A DNA stretch of 64,000 bases from NCBI GenBank assembly GCA_947561715.1, contig OX387204.1, positions 14,761,001 to 14,825,000 of the forward strand, read 5' to 3'. Within the stretch, counting starts at the first letter, position 1, and each line of letters begins with the position of its first letter. Both the position numbers and the translations under genes were made by a program. This DNA is from Ascidia mentula. Taxonomy: Eukaryota; Chordata; Ascidiacea; Phlebobranchia; Ascidiidae. A model generated the notes under the pieces. The model searched no databases, had not been told where the DNA came from, and saw only the letters and a program-made list of their open reading frames with translations. This document shows positions 25,601 through 37,100 of the stretch, in pieces.

Positions 25601-28600
25601 CTACGTCACAGCGCAAGCACAAGATTACGTCACTCGCAACCAGCTTTCCGACGGCTGCAAGGACAATAAATGCGAAAACTCGGCGCCATGTATCCACCTA
25701 CACACTGGTAAAATGTAAAATGTCAATACAGGCGACAACGATAATAAATTTTAATGAGCCTTTGGGGATTAGGGCTCTGAGCGGTTTGGAAATCGTTCAT
25801 AGATTGATAGCAATGTACAAATGTTAAACCCTTGCTGCACAGATCATTACTGCCCATGTTTTCAAGCTCAAACCTTGTCGATTTGTCAATTAGAGAATAT
25901 GCTCCCATTGCCTTGATTTTATTTGCCACCTGTGTTTTTGTTTAATAAGCAAAAGCATAAAATTTTAAGGAATGCATGTTTTAATCAATAACACAAATAT
26001 CAACCTAAGGTGCTATGTACTATTAAGAAGGGTGCACGAACAAGCCTAAAATGACCATTATTTTTCTACAAAGCAAACCTAAAAGGGAACACATCTAATT
26101 TGCAGTTACAAATTTTTTTGCATACAAGATACAAACTGCATGGAAATCAAAGCAGATAGTTTACAAATGTCAGATGTTTCCTCCTCAAAACCACATTTGA
26201 CATTATGCAAGGCAATTATACCAGCGGTGATGGTAACCTGACCCTATTGTATTTCACATTCAGGTAATTATACTCTTGCAACAACCGTTGCCTGTCAATT
26301 ACTGCAAAAACTGTCATAATTGTCATTAGTGATGACACACTGACACCAACATTGTATGCACCATATGTATAGCATACTATGGGTTGTTTTTGGTACGCAC
26401 AAACATCAGGACTTGCAAAATATGAGTATTCATTTAATGCTTACCTTCATTCAGGCGCTTTAAAAACTCATCATTCCGCTGTAGTTCTTTCATGAACTCT
26501 TCATTTTGTAACAGGAGGGCAAACTTCTGGTCTTCAACATATTGATCGTGGTCAGCTTTCGATCTGGCCTGTCGCCGACTTTCGTATGAACTTTCATGAA
26601 ATGAGCAAAACACATAAATGAGCACTGGGATTTTACAATGTGACGGAGAAACCCTTTCTAAACAACAAGTTTGGCAAAACATTGAATGAATGATTTTTAG
26701 AAAAACTTTTGAATCTTTTTTAGCTTATATATATAAAATGTGGCATTTTTACGAATAAATAATAAACAATTTATGAAGGTCAAATTTAGGAAATATTGAA
26801 ACCACATATGTCAGTCATTGAAATGATATTTCCCACCCTTGGAGAGCAAAATCACTTTCAACCACACAATAAATGTTGCTATTTTCCCTCTGTATCATGT
26901 GACTAATTTGCATACACATAAACAAAATCTTGATGAAATTAGCACCGATGCTACATGTTTTGAACTTTGTGTATTAAAGTCTATTTCAATCATACAGATA
27001 TGGTCACGATTTGTACATTCAATGGATATATCTCATATGGTGACATTTCTTTGGTGTTTTTGTTTAATGCTATAGAAACTTGCTATCACAAAATAAAAAT
27101 AAGTATTGGAACTGACAAAACAAAATAAAAACAATAAGTTCTGGCCTTTTAAAGAAACCATGCTATGTAGTATTTCAGGTTAAATACAAATTGTTTTCAC
27201 TAAATTTAAAACTGGACTAAATATCAATGGCCAGTTCATGTGTAAGTTTAATGAAGCACCTGTTGGTGTTTGTGGTGGGAGTTGTTCGCCGTCGCTCCTG
27301 TGGTGAATCAACCATTACCATTCTACAACAAAACATCAGCTATTGTCAGACACCAAAGACAAACAGTTACCCCAGATTCCTGTCCCGGTATGTGTTTAAA
27401 TTATTAACAACAATTTGCCCAAGTTAAAAATTAACCAGACTGATTTGAACAGTCATTATTTCTACAGATGTTTTATGGCCAGTTGTTGCACACGTTGCTC
27501 ATATCAGACTGAATGACAATACCTGTGGTGGTGAGAAGGCCTTTCATTGTAAATCACATTTAATTGTCCAGTTGTCCTTCTGCGTGGCAAAGGTTGGCTT
27601 GATGGAGTCGATCTATGTACAGGGACAGAAAAGCCTTCTTCTGAGTTTCGCCTGTGGTGGCTGGAGTGAGAATGGCGCTGTTTTCTGCTGCTGGGTTCCT
27701 GTTTCATAACAACTATACTGAAAATGGCAGCTTGCCTAAAGGTTGAAACTAAACAAAGACTGGTAGCCTTTCAATCAAAACTTTTGGGATAGGTTGAGAA
27801 TATGTAAAAAAAGCTGCATTTAATTACCCACTCATTGTGTTTGAGACAATTGTTGAGCGCAGACTTCTATGTTTGCTTAGTGCACACTGTCAATATTACA
27901 CCTCACACAACTATTTACAAAACTGAAACCATGAATCACAAACACAATATGTTACGAAACTATCTGGACGTATGCATGATAAAAACTTAATTTCTTTCAG
28001 CGCTATACAAGTTATTCCAGAAATTACAGTTTAGTGCTCCACAGTAAGTGATGGGCATATGTTTACCTGTGACATAGAATTTACAGGATATAGCCTAAGA
28101 AAGTCTGGAGGCAAAGCACCAAGCAAAGGAGGATTCCAATCCCTACAAAAAACATATAAGTTTAAAATCAACAAATCCTACAACCACAAAGAATAGTTTC
28201 AAAGCATTGATCAGATAAACATGTATGTCCACCTGTAGGTCCTTTTCTGCCTGCCACTGTGATGTTTTCGCTTTTCACTAGGCTGCACAGGTTGGGAGGG
28301 GAAATTGAAAGCTGGAGGTGGGGGTTCGTAGTGAGGAGTATAGCGAGGAGGGGCAACATCATCTTCACTGGAACTTGTGCGGTCGTGAAGCTGATGACAG
28401 TTTACACCATTGTAAAGTATTGATAAGTTATCACCGACAGGACACCTCAAGCTATTTAATATAAAGTTTATTGCGTCTACATTTTTGATTAAGTGTGTTT
28501 GTTATTATGAAGCAAATACTATGGTTTACAAAGACGCAAAAAGCTGACATACCTCTGGTGACACACTACAGCTGGAGTCGGTACTGCTGTCATAAGTGTG

Positions 28601-29152
28601 GTAGAGTCGATCAAGTCGTCTATAAAACAATTCATAACTTCTTTGCAATATAAAACTACAGCAAGAACTACAACTTTTTACTCAAACCAAGTCAAAGAGA
28701 CTGCAGAAAAATACCATTCAAATGCTGATACTTGGAAGTATCAGTTATAAAATCCTTAATTACTTACCGGCGTTGGCCAGACTGAGTATCTGGTGTAAGC
28801 TGTAATAATTGGTCAATGGTAGAATCCACATGGCCTCCGTTGGAACGTAGCACACACTCAATCACATCCTTGTCCAGATTGGGAAACATTACATGAAAAT
28901 CCTTCATGGCTTGCCTAAAAATAAACAGTTAACTCAGACAACAATTCAGCGTATTGCTTACAAAAAACTTTGTTATCTACATTTAGGTATGTAACTAGAC
29001 TTTTAACTGCAAGTTTTAATTTTACACAGTTTCCCATAGTTAAAGGTCGCACATAATGTAGCATGAGGTAACTAGCTGATTGACAAGCACCTGTACTCCA
29101 GTGTCCTTGGTCTTGGAGATCCATTGTTAGTTTGATGGTGTGTGCTCATCAT
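22645..29152 (-). CDS. CUEDC1: CUE domain-containing protein 1
   Basis: Ubiquitin-binding CUE adaptor; its cellular role is poorly defined in any animal. Exons in coding order: 29152-29091, 28914-28768, 28619-28553, 28390-28233, 28142-28067, 27698-27523, 26590-26445, 24118-24065, 23117-23022, 22670-22645; 335 residues (human 386). The CUE domain is near the N-terminus: LEYRQAMKDFHVMFPNLDKD and IDQLLQLTPDT. Family-specific blocks follow: DWNPPLLGALPPDFLRLYP, FALLLQNEEFMKELQRNDEF, DFKESVKHMGK and SARKSFNDIAKRFSSKRKSY. The first of two adjacent ATGs is taken as start. The last three exons are tiny and spread over 3.8 kb; all phases agree, and the stop lies in a 26-base terminal exon. An extra exon between 26445 and 24118 cannot be excluded. 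Confidence 0.9.
23323..23716. mobile_element. Non-autonomous hAT-like element (394 bp) with 8-bp target duplication
   Basis: The element begins TAGGGATGCACCGAAA and ends with the inverted form TTTCGGTGCATCACTA. It is flanked by CTTTTGAT (23315-23322) and CTTATGAT (23717-23724), an 8-bp duplication with one mismatch, as hAT transposases produce. Internally it carries several TTCGGCCGAA palindromes that could fold. No transposase is encoded. It lies in the CUEDC1 intron between the exons at 24118-24065 and 23117-23022. Confidence 0.75.
24621..24862. repeat. Possible degenerate hAT-like element
   Basis: The left end reads CATCCCAAACTTTTTGCTCGCGG. The right end reads GCAACCCCCCGTTTAGGAAACC, which is roughly its inverse. 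This end style is common in hAT miniature elements, but the inverted match is imperfect and no target duplication was established. Confidence 0.3.
25484..25530. repeat. Copy of the AATAGGTCGAAAC repeat family
   Basis: AGCTGTATTGATGGGATC followed by TAATAGGTCGAAACATTAG recurs with small changes at about 48172-48225 and, in inverted and direct form, at 49703-49805. The shared core is GGGATNTAATAGGTCGAAAC. It sits in a CUEDC1 intron and is an interspersed repeat of unknown class. Confidence 0.5.
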
Positions 29153-31138
29153 TGGTTCCGGTTCGCGTCAATCACATATATAAAAATACTTATAATTCTC
29201 TTTCAATTAATCCAACAACAACTTAGTTAAACACTTCCATGAATATTTTGCACACAACAAGTGCAACGCTAAACAGTAAAGCACATTTCGTTACCCAGAA
29301 ACCAGATATATAAAAACCAATAATTTTTCACCATAAGAAATGAGTATTAAACATTCAAAAATTTTACTGACATTGTGAATTGTGATGTTACTATACTGCT
29401 TGGTATATGTTCCAATATAAGAAAATACTTCGAAAATCAGTATTTCAAGGATATCGATATCTGGAACACAGTACCTTACCTACGTTTCCGCTATATACAC
29501 GAAATATTTGACTATTTCCACAATACTAACCTGACGTGCATGACCTACATACTACGACTACCAAACAGCTTAAAGTGTATGATTAACTCGAAAACAGTTC
29601 CGTTTGCAGTTGAAGCATTTTCGAATCACCTTGCGTTAAGTTACATAAAACAACAAACAAAACAAACTTCGAAATGGAAAAAAATCCTTTATGCTGAAGT
29701 GCTCGCGACACTAGTGACAAATCCCCTTGGGGAACACGGTTATAGAAACAGTATGTGACTAATCGAGTGGGCGCCGATCAAATAACTTTGGCTGCATTTA
29801 ATGAAAGAACGGCGCCCTCACTTAATCGTTCATGAACAAAACCCAACAAGCATCGTTAATTTTTATTGCCGATTTTCTTTGTTTACTGGACTTTTTATAC
29901 GTTTGGTGTTGTAGTGGCTGAAAACTCAACATAATAATTTTGTTAATTCAGATGGTTTTAACATAAGCGTTTGACATACTTGATATCCCCTGTTCTACCC
30001 TATTTCCAATCTTAATCAAAAATGCTTTCTGTTGAATAGTTTCACATCATAACTTGTATATTTTTCTCTTTCTACAGTAAACCAGCGGCTAAAAACTATT
30101 GCCACAGTTGTCCACAGAAATCCGTTCTTGTAATTTTGCGATAAAAGTAACTTTCGAAATACAGGACGAAATTTAGAAACACCCAATAAAACAGCACTTC
30201 ACCAGGAGTCCGAAAACAGCACAAACTACCAACATCGTGTTCCAAGAGGACAGAAATATAGCTGCTGCTGCCCTGAAGACACATTGCCCATGAAAGAAAA
30301 CGCTGCTATACAGCCACTTTGCATAGGTACCACCATCGACACCATGAAAACAAAAACACACAACACATTGTTTTTCACTTGGCATAATTAATACAACGAA
30401 AACACCATACAGGTCCCGCCAATTCAGGACTTTAGGGCATCTGCAGCAGAATCGACTCCATGTAATGGTATAATGCCATATTTAAAAATAATATCATATA
30501 AAAAAACGAAGTATGCGCGGTGACTAAAGCGCACTTAAATGTAACATATATGCCTTAATGTGACAGTAACATAGAGAATTACATGTGTGTATCAGACGGT
30601 TTTATGCAATGCAAACACACGGACTCGAACGGACGGAGAAATGCGCATGGAATGTTTAACAGTTTTTGGCAAATTACACAAATATAAAAAGAATACACAA
30701 AAAACAGACGCAGTGAAACAGCGCTAGAAAATACTTTAAAAACATAGCACGACAATTACAACTTTTTAGTAGATTAGGAGCAAAAATAAAAATAACTGTA
30801 AAGTCATTAAATTTTATAATTTCATTTTCTATTATGTGTTTATTGTAACAAAAGGATTAGTATAAACGTTTAACACTACATTTATTCAGTAAAATATTTT
30901 TTTACACGTAGAAGTCCTTATTTGTTTTGTGATAAGAAAGTCACAAAATAGGACAATCTAATTTCTACATTCCATAAAGAGTTCATCACATGAAACAGGG
31001 CGTTTTAAACGTCCACCAAACGAAATAAAAAAACAAATCTCCACACCGGCACACTGCCGATGAAAAGCCTTACAATCTCGGCACAAACTAACCGGCTGGT
31101 GGAAAATCTCCCAGCGCCATATGGCCTTGACAAAAAAG
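29153..31138. other. Intergenic region between CUEDC1 and N4BP2
   Basis: Holds the CUEDC1 promoter and the 3' end of N4BP2, both minus strand. TTTATT at 30836 and 30880 could be minus-strand polyadenylation signals for N4BP2. A 70-codon minus frame with a genuine ATG at 30385-30173 ends in a hydrophobic stretch but resembles no family I know. A plus frame at 29375-29758 has no early ATG. Neither is called as a gene. Confidence 0.4.
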
Positions 31139-34100
31139 TTACAAGGAAATTTTGAGGTAACCCTCGTTCACTTTGCTGAAGGGAATTGACGACTGCTTGA
31201 GCCACTCAGTTACGGCGCTTTTGATTCTTGATGTTCCTGTAGCGCTGTTTCGACCTGTGTATCAAAAACAAGGCAAAAAATAAACAAAAAAAATTTTTTT
31301 AGTGTTAGAAAGTTGTCGCAGAACATTACCATGGAGACATAAACCTTGGAAAACCCAATAATCCGTTAAATAAAACTTTTGAAAAACCAAAAAAAATCAC
31401 ACAGCACCCAAAACGTCATGAATTCTCACCCCAGCCCGTGATGACAAACAGATGTCGTTCTTTTTCCCCTCGTTTCATGGAGATGACTGAACGAAGAGTG
31501 TCGATCGCCTCATCAACGTGCAAACCGTGCAAATCAAGTTCGTTCTTCGACCTGCCTTCGTTCCTGCAATAGTTCTTTGATAATAACGAAGTATGCATAA
31601 TAAATCCACTATATGTACATTTTCCAAATAAAGAGCTGTTCGTACAAGAAATGGTTATATCTTGAATCTATAGTATTTTTGTGAAGCGGCAGTCACGGCG
31701 AACTACCTATAGATGTTGCGCAAGTTAATGATTCCCATAACGGTAATATTTATTGTATGTAGTGTTAAAAAGAGTTTACTTTTTACACAAAGTTGTGACC
31801 TCAGCTTCGTTAGGAATACACAAACTGATTAAACATACAACATACATTAGCTTATAAGTGATGGCTGCAGCACGATTATTTGCCTCCCGGAGGTACTTCT
31901 TATGCAGCTGAGCTTGGCTTGCGTAATACATCGCAAGCGCCCCTCTGTTCTGGTGATTTGCTGCCGCAGCTTTGCGATGGGATTCATGCATCTCCTTCCT
32001 GTAGACACGAAACAATAATAGTATAAATAACCAATATGACATCAACAATTAAAAAAACATATGTGTAAACGCCCAGACTTTTTCATATATTAGGGTTATT
32101 CACATCATCCTCAACAGGGCATCTGGAACTTTTTAGTTGCCAATACCCCAAAAATAAACATCTATGCGATATTTGATGGGTAGCTTTCACGTGAACGTCA
32201 TAAATAACAAACGTTCCCCACAAAATCCAACTTGTTCCGCGACTCCAATATTATACTTTGACCCAGAGTGTATCGTTAAATAAAGGGACGACAGCTATAC
32301 ACTGTACCACATAGGAAAAAAACATAAATAAACAGAAAAAAGTAATCACAATAGACAACGGATAGTGTTGGAGGGAACGCGAGGTACTTTATTGCTGTAC
32401 CAACTACAACAACCTTGTTAAGTTCGCCAATACCCACCACAAGTATTTTGTTGAAAATCGAAAACCTGTGGAAACAATGCCCAAATACGTCGTCACAAAA
32501 GGCGACCTATCCCGGTTAAACACCCACGTACCAAACACAATAACAGGCACGAAACAAAAATTCTCAAACGGTGAAGAACAATAAACAAACGAGCCGTTGC
32601 CCGCATGTAATATCAGATTTCGTATAGACTTGTGTTCAATATTGACGCAAATGGAATTCGCGGCACTCTGCGCATTAGGAGAAACAGACTAAGTTGTCAC
32701 GAGAAGTTATGATGTATATAGGTACCATGTAAGCTATACAGCACCTGTGGACGTTGGCTTCGGACCGGAGTTCGTCGTACGTCAAGTTGTGGTCATTTAA
32801 CGTCGGCGTCACAGGGTCATAGTCACCTTCACTTTCCACGTTCCTTTTCGCCTGAGCATATTCAAAATACAAGTGGTGTTAAATGAGTTTAATGGGGATT
32901 CATTCATTTAAAATCAATGCATTAGGTAGTTATGGCACTGTGGTTTTGAACAGTTTAATGATGGTACGGTGAACTTCTAAACAAGTGATTCTCAAACGTT
33001 TTCGCGTGCGACACACTTGGACTTGCCGCACTTGCGACATACTAACTATAAATCTATCACGAAGAATTTTTTCGTTGTTTAAAATTTTCAGTCGAAAAAG
33101 GATTCGACTTGTTATTTGCCACCATTTTTTCAAAAAAAATCAAGGTATGGATTATAACGCGACCCTCTTGGAAACTTTAGAGTCGTGACACATAGTTTGA
33201 GAATCGCTAGTTTAAACTGAAAAAAATGAAATTGTATTCGAATTCACACAAAACTGCTGCACAGGCTACTTACATTTGAGTTCGATGCTTTGGTAGATTG
33301 GTTTGCGTTTGGCAATAACGAACCCGAGGTTACAGTGTTAAATATTTGACTGTCCTCTCCCGACCAAATACACGCAATCTCGTACATCGTCTCCTCCATG
33401 TTGTATTCATTTTTCTGGCATCACAATAGTTGTGTTACTGCTTGACAATTGTCCAGACAACAAGCATTAAACTGTTTAGTTGTGTGATTGAATACCCGAA
33501 TATTGACATTTATGTAACCTCCATGAAGGTAAAGTCAAAAACAAACACCAGGCAAGAATGTCTTGGTTTTGGAATAATAATAATTCTGAATTTCTTTCAG
33601 AGCCGTCTGACAAGTTGCAGAACACAAATCAAAAAGAGTGAGGCCTACATTCATTAGCACTCCGTAAACTAACATTATATGTTTAAAACATAAAAGCAGG
33701 AAATCACCCTAAAAATGTCATTCAGAAGGTCTTCAGGTATTTTCGGATACAAGACTTTCAATTGGTCCCTCTTCATCTGGGCAGCAAACTGCATAGTTTT
33801 TGCCTGCAAATATGATCACTTAAAAGCTACCTTTTTCTACACCATTACACGCATAAATATTGCAATCTTCATAGAGTTCCGAAATAGGTAACTGGTTGCC
33901 CAGTTGTTTAGTGCTGCATATGTTTGCGCTTACACCAGATTGTTGCTTTTTCTGTGATGCTTCAGCCGCCTTTTCCTCTTGCATGATTTTACTTAGTGGG
34001 TCCGATCGCTTCTTTCCACTTGTCACCCACTGGCCGCCAACACTAGAGGGCTGATACAAGGATGAGGTCGACGGGGATTCCCCAGATCTTGGTGACCTTT

Positions 34101-37100
34101 AAAAATACAATGATGAAGTGCTTTGAAGTTATATAATATTTTTTGTGTATCTTGCTGTTTTCAACACAGCCTAATGGCAAAAACCAGGCCGTGGGCACAC
34201 TTCAGTACATAACCCAAGAAAGTCTTTCAAATGATGTGTACATATAGGACAGGTAGTCACCATAATGAATGATTTGAGACTCCAACAACAGCCTGTTGAC
34301 GTCGAGTTGGTGTGGCAGGCGACCTAAACATAAGTTAGTTGAACCCAAAGACCTAAACTTATGAAAATAATATTCCTTACTTTGGAGTATTGGATGATTT
34401 GTTGTAAGCTTTCATTCCATGATTCTCCTCCATTTGAAGCCTAAGAATATAAAATTTAATTAGAATTTTTATTTATAAGGCTTGTGGCTGATTGTGCCAA
34501 TACAGAGTGTCCAATCATTACTGACAGACATTTTTCGGAATACATTAGCTATGACAACTATAATGAGAGTGGTAACCAGCACCTCCTAGCTAACTTCTCA
34601 TCTTCTTCGATTTGCTGGAGATTCTGAAAGGGTATTTCGTCATACAATAAGTTGCTTAACTTTAAACTGGCTCCAGGTTTATCAAGAGATTTGCTGGTCG
34701 ATGCCAATTCCTTTTCCTAAAGGTAAAATTATAATGTACAGCAAAAAAATGCTGATATGTTTCATCAGTCAACACCAAGCAATACAGACTTATTCCAGCT
34801 TTCTTTCATAACAATATCATTTAACATTTACAATTTGCTCTTAATGAAAACGAATTTAGGCTGACCTGTGGTGGACGAATTTGCTTTGGACTTGAATTTG
34901 CATTTTTCCACGCCAGATAAATGTCCAGAGCCATGTCTATGTTGAGTTGAACTTGGTAAGTATTTACTTGAGGCAAACCCTCGCCAGCAAACTCTGCTAC
35001 ATGCTGAAGAAAGTTGTGAGGCAGAGTTAGGCAAACATCTGGTGTTTCATCCAATTCTGAAAAGCAATTACACATTAGATCGGTCATCCTGTTACACAAA
35101 GTTGGCACGGTAGCAGGATGCCAAGATTCAAACTTGCCCATATTATTTATTAAATGTGCATTCCAATGAATAGTAATCTAATTTAAATGCTACACATTTG
35201 CATATTTGTTTATTTAGTAGTCAGTTGTGGGCACTGAGCAGCCACTAGAAAGTAAATAATCTTATTTTTAAGTATTAATGTCACCCAGTTCAGTCGAACA
35301 ACCAACCAGAAACATGTTCTTCAGCAGTTTTTGGAGTTGTCTGTTTAATGACATCAAATGAAACTGCATCATAGTAATCATCAATTGTTTTTGAGGGGCT
35401 TTTACATGAAATCGGTGAAGTCCTTGGATTGAAATCTACAAACAAAGAAACACTTTGCACAAATTTCCAATGTTTAAACTGTAAGATTTACAAATGTGGA
35501 AATATAGAAAAATGTTTGCTGTAACTGAAAAATGTACAATAGTTGTTTCACTTCACTTGTTGCCATTTTTTGCCTCATAAGACAAAAACTTTAAACCTTA
35601 TGAACAAAAATACATGCGGAAAAGTAAGCAAGGTGTGTAAATTAAAAAAGATGGATAGAATAATAGAATTATAAAAAAATAAGTAGCAATCTAAATACAA
35701 ATATACAATCTACGCAACATACCAAGCAATACATTTTCATCTGTCCCAAACAATGAAGATTCTGCAATAACATCCGTGGCCCATTGTAAGTCTCCACATT
35801 TAGTGTAGATATCAAGCAAATGTGCTACTGACAAATGGGGAAACAGCTCTTGCAGGGTAAGCATATCAATCTCCTTATCAGGTTTCTATCAATAAAGATA
35901 CATTTGTAAGCTGCAGTGTACATTGTTTCAGGTCAGAAACAAATTAGAACAAACAGGTGACTGCAGAAAGTCATACAGGATAACTGATTAATATCAGCTC
36001 CAAAAGATACAGCTTTTTTGCTTCAAAAGGATATATACATTTAGTCTAAAAGATACATTTATTATGATATAACAATTATCTGAAAATCAGCTAATAGTTA
36101 TTTTAAACATTCTTCAATATATTTGTAAGGGTGTGAACAGTTTACAGTGCAAGTAAGTCTAATAATGTTAGTTTACCATGATCACATCTTCGGTAGATGT
36201 ACTTTTGTCAAAAACTGAAGGTGACGTCTCAATATCAGAAAAGCTGCCAGGTATAAAACTGTAGCCATTTGCGAACAAGAGTTTGAAACCACTAGTTGAT
36301 AGAATGTCAGCACCATTTTCTAACTGTTGCAACATGACAAAGTCCTCTGGATCGGTCAAAGAACCACTGTTTTTCGTATCAATGTTTTTACTATTGTGGG
36401 CGTTATTCGTATCTGGTGTCGAAACTTTGGGAGTCTCGACAGATTTTAGAAAGTCAACCCAATCATTCTCAAAATGAATGTCAGTTAAAACTGGTTGAGG
36501 TTTCGAAGAACTATTCTTGGGTTTCTTTTTGCGTTTCTTCGTTGGCGAAGTCGGTGGTGTATCTTTAATAAAATTTGTCATTTGTTCTGTACTGTTTTGT
36601 GATGAATTTGTTGTCGCAAGCAATTGGGGTGAATTTACCTCAGAAGTCTGAGGTTTGTCAGAATTACTTTGGTTTAAAGGTGGACTGTTTTGTAAACATT
36701 CCTCCGAGCTTGTTAATGTTACAGAGGTTTTTTGATATATTTTTTCAGTATGATTCAAATCAGTGGAAATGATGCTCTCCACATTTTCCACTCCATGCTC
36801 GTGGTGATCTTTGCTTTTAGTTTCAGACAACAAATAACTTCTATGAAAATCATTGCCATTCACACTATGGGTTATCAGGCTATCGTCTTTTGCAGAATCA
36901 CTTTCACTGTCCGATACATAAATGTCAATACTTTTATCAACCTTATCCTCACCAATGCTGCCTGATGGTGTTTCAGTGTCAGAGACATAAAGTTCTGATG
37001 ATATTTCGGGTATTACTTTTTCATCAAAATTATCCATAGAGTCCATAACTGTTTGCCCCACTTGTGATATTTGTGGAGGAGAAGGTCTATTGTCAATGTT

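Noticed and set aside
25810..25930. Minus-strand frame with KIKAMG, at first taken as the CUEDC1 KHMGK exon
   Set aside because: Entering it from the exon at 26445 in the required phase gives an immediate stop. A much better match with correct phase lies at 24118-24065.
27260..27297. Possible extra 38-base CUEDC1 exon with good AG and GT borders
   Set aside because: Including it would shift the frame and destroy the conserved FALLLQNEEFMKELQ block in the next exon, while skipping it keeps phase.
29375..29758. 127-codon plus-strand open frame upstream of CUEDC1
   Set aside because: The frame opens with a non-ATG codon, its first ATG is deep inside, and the translation resembles no family. 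AT-rich sequence can give such frames by chance.
30173..30385. 70-codon minus-strand frame with a hydrophobic C-terminus
   Set aside because: It begins with a real ATG and could be a tail-anchored peptide, but the frame is open further upstream, has no splice logic and shows no family resemblance.
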